From assembly GCA_947184155.2 (NCBI GenBank), contig CAMXCT020000113.1:914001-978000 (forward strand): DNA of 64,000 nt, read 5' to 3'. The translations under genes and the position numbers were made by a program. Each line of letters begins with the position of its first letter. Positions within the stretch are counted from its first letter, which is position 1. The notes beneath the pieces were generated by a model that saw nothing but the letters and a program-made list of their open reading frames with translations, was not told where the DNA came from and did no database searches. Positions 55,720 to 64,000 of this stretch are shown piece by piece. This stretch comes from Cladocopium goreaui. Lineage: Eukaryota; Sar; Dinophyceae; Suessiales; Symbiodiniaceae.

Positions 55720-56500
55720 AACTAGCGCCAAAATGGAGAAAATCATAGGGCTTTGGGTCTGATGTCTGAAAAAAAAATGGTCCAGAAAGTCATACATTCA
55801 ACAAACCACAAAACTCCAACCCATGCTGCACAAGGCATTGAGAGGATCTCAGTGAGAGCTTGCATTGACTCGCTCCCACGACAGCTTTGTTTTTTCACAT
55901 GTATGCAATACGATCATGGTTGTTTGTGCGGTTCGTAACAACGCACACATAAACCAAAAGCAAGTGACAGAGGCATTCTGCGGTTCGCAAGGCTAAATGA
56001 AAGGCGAATCTACTGAAGGACAGCAATTCAAACTTGGATGCGGTTCATAACAACGCACACCCAGCCCTTGGCAGTCAAGCGAGAGTCGATCCCAATCGCT
56101 GATGGTGTCCTTGACCCATCAGCGACCAGCACGTCATGCACAACACATGGCCATCCAATGCCTGTGCAAAGTCAAGTGGTTATAGTGGTGAATTACAGGG
56201 ATCGGACTATGGGAATTTATTACTTAAACTACGCTTGGCTTGTGCAACCGTGGCGTCTGCGTCCCATCCTCAAAGATAACATGTGCGACACAGGCAGCAC
56301 ATAACTGCATACCCGCGTGCGTGTCTTGTGAGAGACTGAGTTGCAAAACACAATAGAACTACGCGCAACGGCGTCAGAAATTGTAGCTCCAAAACCGGAT
56401 CTCGACGCCAGAGCGAAAAAAAGACGATTTTGAAACACTTTTTAAAAGGATTTTTAGAAAGAAAATCACTAGCGCCAAAATGGAGAAAATCTACTGACAA
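55720..56500. repeat. Spaced duplications ACTAGCGCCAAAATGGAGAA and CGGTTC(G/A)TAACAACGCA
   Basis: ACTAGCGCCAAAATGGAGAA occurs at 55721 and 56468, and GCGGTTCGTAACAACGCACA at 55928 with a one-base variant at 56040. No convincing gene. Confidence 0.6.
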
Positions 56501-56559
56501 ATCAGTGTCGCAGCCTTCATGCAGCCACTCCAATACGATTTAAAAAGTCCAGCTGCAAA

Positions 56560-58310
56560 AGACAATAGTATTACCAATGCAGCCACAGCACGAAGCAACC
56601 TTGACACAGCCATTTACATTGCGGGAACGATCCTACAGTTGCAAACCACAATGGAATTCCATTGGCAACTCATCCGCCAGCAACACTTGCAATCCCATTT
56701 ACATTGAGGGAACGATCCTAGAGTTGCAAATCACAATGCAATTCCATCAGCAACTCGTCCACCAGCAACACTTGCAACCCCATTTACAATGCGGAACCGA
56801 TCCGAGAATGATCCGAGGATGATCCGAACATATCCGAGAATGATCCGACCACACACGAGACCGTCTCGCACCCGTCGCACCGCAGAGGTAGATCATCGAG
56901 GTTCGGGGACGGACTTTGTATGGAAAAACATGGGGTTTCGTGCATCTGCTATCTCTCAAAAACGCATTTCGTGCGAGACTTCCTCCAAAACTCCATCGGC
57001 AACTCCTCCACTTGCACCTCTTGCAATCCCATTTACAGTGAGGGAACGATCCTAGAGTTGCAAATCACAATGGAATTCCATCGGCAACTCATCCACCAGC
57101 ACCACTTGCAACCCCATTTACAATCCGGGAACGATCCTACAGTTGCAAATCACAATGGAATCCTGTCGACCACACATGCACGAAAAACAGTTGAAACCCC
57201 ATTTACAATGCGGAACCGATCCGGAATGATCCGAGCATGGGCGAACCGACCACACACGAGGCCGATCCGCACCCGTCGCACCGCCCAGAGTAGGTAGATC
57301 ACGAGGTTTCGGGGACGCACTTTTGTATGGAAAACATTAGGGTTTTTTTCGTGGATATATGCCTATCTCTCAAAAACGCATTTCGTGCGAAAATTTCCTC
57401 CAAAACTCCATCGGCAACTCCTCCACCAGCACCACTTGCAATCCCATTTACAGTGAGGGAACGATCCTAGAGTTGCAAATCAAAATGGAATTCCATCGGC
57501 AACTCATCCACCAGCACCACTTGCAACCCCATTTACAATGCGGGAACGATCCTACAGTTGCAAATCACAATGGAATTCTGTCGACCACACATGCACGAAA
57601 CACAGTTGAAACCCCATTTACAATGCGGAACCGATCCGAGACCGATCCGAGACCATCCGAGCATGATCCGACCACACACGAGACCGTCTCGCACCCGTCG
57701 CACCGCAGAGGTAGATCATCGAGGTTCGGGGACGGACTTTGTATGGAAAAACATAGGGTTTCGTGCATCTGCTATCTCTCAAAAACGCATTTCGTGCGAG
57801 ACTTCCTCCAAAAATCCATCGGCAACTCCTCCACCAGCACCACTTGCAATCCCATTTACAGTGAGGGAACGATTCCTAGAGTTGACAAATTCACAATGAA
57901 TTCCATCGGCCAACCATCCACCAGCACCATGCTGCCAAACCATGTCCAATGCGGGAACAATCCTACAGTGCAAATCAAAGGAACGTTCGACACACATCAC
58001 GAAAAAGTTGAAACCCCTTTACAAGCGGAGGACACCGATCCGAGAATGATCCCGAGAATGTCCGAGCAGATCGAGCATGCTATGATCTCCGACCACACAC
58101 GAGACCGTCTCGCACCCGTCGCACACCGCAGAGGTAGGGTAGATAATTCGAGGTTCGGGGAACGATTTATGAAAAAAAAAATCGGGGTTTCGTGCCTCTG
58201 CTATCTCTCAAAAACGCATTTCGTGCGAGACTTCCTCCAAAACTTCCTCGGGCAACTAATCCACCAGCACCACTTGCAAGGCCATTTACAGTGAGGGAGT
58301 GAACGATCTA
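56560..58310. repeat. ~414-bp satellite-like tandem repeat, about four units
   Basis: AACGCATTTCGTGCGAGACT-type anchors lie at 56961, 57375, 57784 and 58213 (spacings 414, 409 and 429). Each unit has internal ~95-bp repeats (CCATTTACAATGCGGGAACG, TTGCAAATCACAATGGAATT) and a GATCCGAGAATGATCCGA cluster. The last unit is more degenerate. Long plus frames (CNPIYSEGTIL) are repeat translations. Confidence 0.9.
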
Positions 58311-58935
58311 GAGTTTAACTCTCTTGACTACCTCTTTCCCTGACTAACTGTTTCTTTGATAACTCTTTCTTTGACTAACTGTTTCTTTGCTAACTCTTTC
58401 CCTCACTAACTCTTTCTTTGACTAACTCTTTCCCTGACTAACTGTTTCTTTGACTAACTCTTTGTTTGACTAACTCTTTCTTTGGCTAACTCTTTCCCTC
58501 ACTAACTCTTTCTTTGACTAACTCTTTCCCTGACTAACTCTACTCTGTCTTTGAATAAATCTTTCCCGACCTAACGTTTCTGTGACGACTCTTTGTTTGC
58601 TAACTCTTTTCTTTTACGAACTCTTCCCCTGAACTGTTTTCTTTGCAACTTTTCCCTCACTAACTCTTTCTTTGAAGTTAACTCATTTAATCCTCTGACT
58701 GAAACGTTTTCTTGACTACATCTTGTTTTGACTAACTCTTTCCCTCACTAACTCTTTCTTTGACTAACTCTTTCCCTGACTAACTGTTTCTTTGACTAAC
58801 TCTTTGTTTGACTAACTCTTTCTTTTGACTAACTCTTTCCCTGACTAACTGTTTCTTTGACTACCTCTTTGTTTGACTAACTCTTTCCCTCACTAACTCT
58901 TTCTTTGACTAACTCTTTCCCTGACATTCTAAAAG
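58310..58935. repeat. 16-bp tandem repeat TTTGACTAACTCTTTC
   Basis: Units of CTTTCTTTGACTAACT alternate with CTTTCCCTGACTAACT and GTTTCTTTGACTAACT; the middle (58550-58720) is degraded. Confidence 0.95.
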
Positions 58936-59006
58936 TCCGTAACACGGAAGTTTCTCCCCCTAAACTTCCTTTGATCAGTTAGGAAAGGGAATATGTTTGA
59001 ACCTAG

Positions 59007-60001
59007 CTACGCGTCCTGCAGGTCAAAGTCAGGAATGCTCATATCCATAGGCTGCGTTTCCATGTCATCCATACTCTTCCTGAGACCCCGGTGCTGATGC
59101 CAAAATGTGTCAAAACAAATTATGGCCAAGGGGAACATTTCAAAAAAAATTAAGGCAAGTTTCTTTGATTCTGCTTTGCGTTTCTCTTTTGTGCCGGGTG
59201 AAAGAAAGGAACCCCCCTTCCTCTTTTGCTTTGCGTGGTTTAGGAGGACCTGCTGGCCACGGAATGCCTCAGATAAACACGTAGACCCCATCAACACCAA
59301 CAACAAATAAGTAAGGATTGATAAACTTACAGTGGCTAAAGAGTAAGGGATCAAGTTACTTGCTCATTGATCCAGGCATCAAGTTCATCTTCAGACTTTC
59401 CAAAACCTTATTGTTGGCAGGGGATGATGTTGGAACATGTGCTCACCAGGAAATAAAAGTAAACAATTTCGTATCAACTCAGTTGAAGACGAAGCCCTTT
59501 CTTGTTGACAACATTGTGTAAGGCTTGTCTCATAGAGTTCTCCCGTAGAACTTTCTTGAGGGAGCTGTCATGGAATGCTGCTCGCAGCCACTGATTGGCA
59601 CTAACGCGGATGTCTCCGCCAGGCCAAAACTCACCAGATCGTCGGATCCATTCAATACATTTATCATAAATACGGGCCATCAACGCTTTTGCCATGATCC
59701 TTATTCACAGTCATGGTTTTTAAAAATGAATGTTGATGTTTTTTCCCGATGAAACCCTCCAAATATGTTGTTGGACAAGGCTCTTCGCCTCATCATTGAA
59801 ATCCTTGCTGCCACTCTTGCGCTTCGGCATGGCAGATGTCCAACGACGGAATTTCCTTCTAATGATACTTAACATTGTGTTGGGGTACCTTGCACCTCTA
59901 GTAACTCTATTACCTATCTGTTTTAACTTGGGCCATTCAGTGCCAACCATTCCATAGCTTTGAACGTGTTGTACCTGATGCCCATGCCTTTGGTCGATCA
60001 T
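59007..60001 (-). CDS. 3' part of an unrecognised multi-exon gene
   Basis: Four open blocks in order: 59957-~59770 (GARYPNTMLSIIRRKFRRW then MPKRKSGSKDFNDEAKSL), 59678-~59485 (RRSGEFWPGGDIRVSANQW, LRAAFHDSSLKKVLRE), 59267-~59150 (AFRGQQVLLNHAKQKRKGG) and a terminal exon 59093-59007 after ggcatcag (HRGLRKSMDDMETQPMDM, SIPDFDLQDA, TAG). The terminal exon is clean; inner donors were not fixed. Basic and Trp-containing helices may bind nucleic acid. AFRGQQV also occurs in an alternative frame at 3.27 kb. No domain recognised. Confidence 0.5.
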
Positions 60002-60009
60002 TCCTACAT

Positions 60010-60530
60010 GAGCCGGTGGCCAGGCTGCAGTGTGGCCATTGCGGGTGAACCTGGGCCCTCAGCGATCAAAAATTGAGATGCATGGTCAAGAACCCTCCAA
60101 ACTACCTCTAAACCACCTAAAAAAATAAGGGGTCCCAGTGTGTTTTTTGGCTAAGGGGTCCCACTACGGCACCCGTTTGGTACCCCTGGTATATATATAT
60201 ATAATATTTACATATATTTATACATTTATCGGCCTTCATTCATGGTCGCAGTTTGCATTGGCTAATTACTGTTGTTCTCCACATGGGAATCGCTGGCAGC
60301 CAGGTCACGTTTTCTGGACCGTCCTGGGCAGAGCACAGTTGGTCGCAGTTGGTGCGTGAAAAATCCCAAGAAAATCATGGTGATTGGGGGTGGCCCAATT
60401 TTAATAGATTTCTACCATATTGATTTTTTGTAAATTCAACCCGCGTTGGTTGTTGAAAACATTTCAAATCTGCCAGAATCTGCCGAAAGTTCCGTGCCTT
60501 CGATAGATACCACTTCCTCCCGGCCCCAAT
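60010..60530. other. No supported gene
   Basis: Contains TAAGGGGTCCCACTACGGCA, shared with 47178-47198, and a short (TA)n run. No exon. Confidence 0.4.
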
Positions 60531-60532
60531 TA

Positions 60533-63159
60533 TAGCGACACACTGAAACTTAGAATGCTGACCAGTTTTCCAAAATTTTGATTTTTGAATTTAGAATGCC
60601 GCCAAAAACAATGTTTTTTGGGGCATTTTAGAATACAGCCAGGGAATATTCTAAGTTTCAGTGTGCCCAAACCCAAACCACAGTATTGCCATACAAAATG
60701 CATATTTTAGGTTTAAAAAAAGCAAGGCATGCTAAGTTCTCTCCGTGCAGCGTGTTTTCCTCCATAAGGGTATCCCAAAAACAGCAAAGAGAAAAATAAC
60801 CCTGTTTGAAACACATATGCAACGAAAATGCAATTCACTGCATATTTCCAGGGTTTTATGAACACTCAGTCTCCAAGACACCTCAAGACAGGTTTCCTTT
60901 TTCTTTCAACATTGTCTCTTATTTCTTTCCACATTGAAGATGGAAAACTCGAAAAACCAGGGTCCAAAAGTCCCTGCTAAAAGGTAACTTAGAATGCTGG
61001 CAAAATTGTCTTTGGTTTCCATTGTTTTTCATTGTTCCTTCTTTGGTTTTTCATTGTTTTTTCTGTGGTTCTCATTGGATTTTCCTTGATTTGTTCATAG
61101 TTTTTTCTTTGGTTCTCAATAATTTTCATGTGTTGTTCTTTGCTTATCATTGTTTTTGTTCATTGGTTTTCATCGTTTTTTTGTGTTTTTCTTTGGTGTT
61201 CGTGATTTTTTCGTTTGTTTTCATTGGTTTTTCAACGATTTCTGTGGTTTTCCTTAAATTTTCTTTATCCTTCGCTCATGTTTCTTTAGTTTTTGTTGGT
61301 TTTCAATGTTGTTTCATTTTTTTCCTGGGTTTTCATTGGTTTTCATCTGTTTCTCTTTGATTTTCATGTGTTTCTCCTTGCTTTTCATTTGTCATCGAGT
61401 CAGTTTCTTATGTTTTCTTTGGTTGTCATCAGTTTGTTCTTTTGTTTTTCATTGGTTTTCATTGCTTTTTTGTTGGTCCTTCTTTGGTTTTTCATTTGTT
61501 TTTTGTGGTTTTCATTGTTTTTTCTCCGTTTTTCCTTTTTTAGTTCTAAATTCATTTGTTCTGTTTTGGTTATCATTGTTTTTGTTCATTGGTTTTCTTT
61601 GGTTTTTCTGTTGTTTTTCTTTGGTTTTCATGTTTTTTTTGTTGGTTTTCAGTGGTTTTTGCAAAAACAAGCCATGAACAAGACATGAACAAATTGAACG
61701 GAACCACAAAACCAGTAAAAACTTGAAGAGGAAACATCGCTGAACAGATTCGTTTCTGAAAGCCTCGCATAACACGTGTCACCTCTTTTTCCCACATTAC
61801 CTTGTGCTAAGAAACAGCTTAGAATGCTTCCCTTGTACAGCGCATGCACAGCATATCACTGCATCAAGGCATGTTACATTTGTCCATTTTGTATCGTTGA
61901 AGGTGCGGCTCACAAAAGGGACGGGCTAGAGCTAAACTTAGAATGCTTACGCTGCAGGTGTGCCAAAGGATACTTTGCTGACGCACCAACACTCCGCGCA
62001 AAGGTTCGTGCAAGAAAGCGGTTTCAAAAGACGACTGTCTGTAGGAATTAAATGTCTTCAAGCTTGTTACCGGAGATCTAGGTGCGAAAAAATAATAACG
62101 CTTTTGAATGGAAATTTAGAGCAAATTTCAAAGAAAATGTGAAAGGAACCCCTACGCCAGCAAAAAACAGGAGCCCCAAACCCACCTGAACAGATTCTTT
62201 TTTCAAAGTTTTCCTTGCAAAAGGGACGGGCCAGCGCTTAACTTTGAATGCTTCCTTCAGTTTCAGAATGCTTCCTGTACTGAACAAACCTTTGCCATCA
62301 AAACTCCAAATGCCAGTTACCTCGCAAGCTTGGAAAAAATAGGGACAAACCTAGCCATGCCTAGCCAAAACAAGCAAGAATCCAAGCCCCAGGTGTTCAC
62401 ACAATCAAGTTCGGGATAAACACAGAAGGCTGCTTTCTTTTATTGGAGGTAGACCTGAACATGATGAATATTGTTGTTTTGAGTTTTGAGTTTTCCCAAG
62501 CAAAGCGGTGGGCCGGAGACAAAGGTAGAATGTTTTTCGACAGCACACGCCGTAAGGAAGAGCGACCTGACCAACTAAACTCAGAAGCCAACAAAAAACA
62601 TTGGAATAAATGACGATGAACCCAAGAATTTCTGCAAAATGTCAGAAATGCTGGGTAAACAAAAACCCAAAAATGGCATCCGTTATTATTTCATCAAGAT
62701 CACACAATCAATGCCGGCATTCTAAGTCTACATTACTAGAACGCATCCCCTGAAAATACCAAATCAAAACATGCCAAAACCATGATGGAATTAAAATCTT
62801 CTGACCAAACTTAGATGTGGTCGTATTTCATTTCATCAATGAAACCTGACCAAAATGCGGGTAAAACTTGAAAAATAACATCCGTTGTTGATGAAAATCA
62901 CAAGATAGATGCCGGCATTCTAAGTGTATATTCAAGAGACGCGGCGACCTGACAATTCCCACTCAAAACCATGATAGAAGGACAATTAATTATATGATAG
63001 ACAATTCAGTGGCCACACATTCTAAGATCTCCATTACTTAGATGCCCCGACTGACAAAACGGGGAAAAAAGTCTCTCCTGCCACTTTTTAGCATTTTGCA
63101 GGGACTTTTTTGCAGCGCGCCGTTTCCAAAATCGCATTCTAAGTTTCAGTGTGTCGCTA
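60533..63159. mobile_element. Candidate 2.6-kb DNA transposon with 26-bp inverted ends
   Basis: The 26-bp left end (60533-60558, TAGCGACACACTGAAACTTA then GAATGC) is matched exactly by its complement at 63134-63159. An additional inverted copy at 60648-60668 makes the first ~135 bp a foldback. The CTTAGAATGC core recurs internally near 61000, 61820, 61937 and 62240 (variant) in one orientation and near 62718, 62915 and 63020 in the other. No transposase frame was seen, so it is likely non-autonomous or decayed. No clear target-site duplication could be read at the ends. Confidence 0.75.
61010..61672. repeat. TTTTCATTGGTTTT degenerate tandem array
   Basis: About 650 bp of TTGGTTTTCATTG-like units inside the 2.6-kb element. 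Plus frames rich in F, V and S are translations of it. Confidence 0.9.
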
Positions 63160-63750
63160 AAATACTGTAATGTATTCTTCAAGTTTGAACATGTGAACAT
63201 CCAAATTTGTATCATTGTCATGAGTAAATACATGTGTATAGCTATATATATAGAGTACCCCAATCGAGTCTGGATTCCTGAAAGTTCCCTTACCCGCTGG
63301 TTTTTGTAGGTAGCTATTTGGGCAATCAGCATTCTTACTAGATTTAATAGGTAAATCATCAAGCTAAATGGGCAAGTGTCCATAGCGATCTTAGATCGCC
63401 CACAAGGCAAATCGATCCAAATATCATTGATCATCGTTCATCATCATACAATCTATTTACTATAAATAATTACAATGTATCTCCAAACATCTAAATTAAG
63501 CAGTGTTCAAAACCCTGTGTATTCCCCATGATTCCCCTAATGGATTGTGATCATCCCCAATATACTGCAAGCAACTGGGGTTTTGAACACTATTCTGACT
63601 AATTATTCTTGCTATTGTTCCACTACTCATGCTTATTAAACCCTATTAGACCAGTATTAGACCATATAAAACCGTATTAACCATAGAAAACTCCGCAACA
63701 AATCCTCAACTTGACCTTGGATTTTCGCCCATTTCCTCTTTAAACGTTAC

Positions 63751-63885
63751 CAGATCCACCACGAACGAATGCTTCGGCGCCGAAACGTTCGGCCCGTGCC
63801 TCTCCAAGCTGTGTGTGTCGTCGTGCATCTTCTCGGGCCACGGCAAGTGGGCGTCCGTGAGGCCGCCGAAGCGAAGGATCTGATC
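63751..63885 (-). CDS. Isolated internal exon, 45 codons
   Basis: Between acceptor caccgccag and donor GATCTG|GTAACG, 135 nt in phase 0 read DQILRFGGLTDAHLPW, PEKMHDDTHSLERHGPN and VSAPKHSFVVDL. It is GC-rich against an AT-rich background and highly protein-like. The overlapping frame that runs to the window edge (MIINNPTHTP...) is a shadow. Neighbouring exons were not found in the window; the gene probably extends past the right edge. No family recognised. Confidence 0.65.
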
Positions 63886-63899
63886 CTGGCGGTGAACAT

Positions 63900-63998
63900 A
63901 GTGGACTATTAATGGGATTATTAGTGGGATTATTAGTGGGATTTTTCATGGAATATCTCACCATTAATGTGGGAGTATGAGTGGGATTATTAATAATC
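63900..63998. repeat. GGGATTATTAGT short tandem repeat
   Basis: Units of GTGGGATTATTA(G/A)T repeat to the end of the window. Confidence 0.8.
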
Positions 63999-64000
63999 AT

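Noticed and set aside
54959-55762. 251- and 267-codon plus-strand frames (FTLHTSH iterations)
   Set aside because: Translation of the CACTTCACACT minisatellite in two frames.
57359-58294. 311-codon plus-strand frame
   Set aside because: It runs across several ~414-bp satellite units and their indels; no splice or start context.
56560-58310. CRISPR-like array
   Set aside because: Unit length (~414 bp), lack of constant short repeats with unique spacers, and the eukaryotic context rule it out.

Overview
The window looks like nuclear DNA of a dinoflagellate, most likely Symbiodiniaceae-like. Evidence: short exons widely spaced among AT-rich microsatellites and foldback repeats; every credible coding piece lies on the minus strand (one-way gene arrays are typical of dinoflagellates); phase-consistent introns include GC and GA 5' splice sites beside GT; several protein families match ones I recall as expanded in dinoflagellates. 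The species cannot be named from sequence alone.

Layout. 1.6-3.8 kb: two small minus-strand coding pieces, one with a zinc-finger-like Cys/His pattern, among direct repeats and hairpins. 4.5-9.2 kb: hairpin arrays, a reiterated CACTTAGAATATT-type motif and long microsatellites. 9.9-38.1 kb: more than a dozen short minus-strand exons with kb-scale introns; many join in phase and may form one or two very large genes, with introns loaded with short inverted-repeat (MITE-like) elements. 38.6-40.4 kb: a member of the HGDGADSHRRRSF family. 42.1-46.8 kb: a multi-exon gene with a 686-codon Lys/Glu-rich nested-repeat exon. 47.7-54.96 kb: three tightly packed genes, head to tail: an acidic-repeat protein with a methyl-CpG-binding-like domain, a protein with methyltransferase-like motifs, and a small Cys-rich protein. 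55-58.9 kb: three different tandem arrays. 59-60 kb: a small multi-exon gene end. 60.5-63.2 kb: a candidate 2.6-kb DNA transposon with 26-bp terminal inverted repeats and many internal copies of the end motif. 63.8 kb: one isolated exon.

Gene models were built by hand by joining open frames at AG acceptors and GT/GC/GA donors with matching phase, so exon edges are predictions. Two coding regions carry apparent one-base frame shifts and one also has two in-frame stops; assembly error, hidden introns or pseudogenisation are all possible. The methyl-CpG reader-like gene next to the methyltransferase-like gene is suggestive of chromatin or DNA-modification biology, but any functional link is inference. 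No tRNA, rRNA, CRISPR array or origin was recognised. Most long open frames on the plus strand are antisense shadows of coding repeats or translations of microsatellites.
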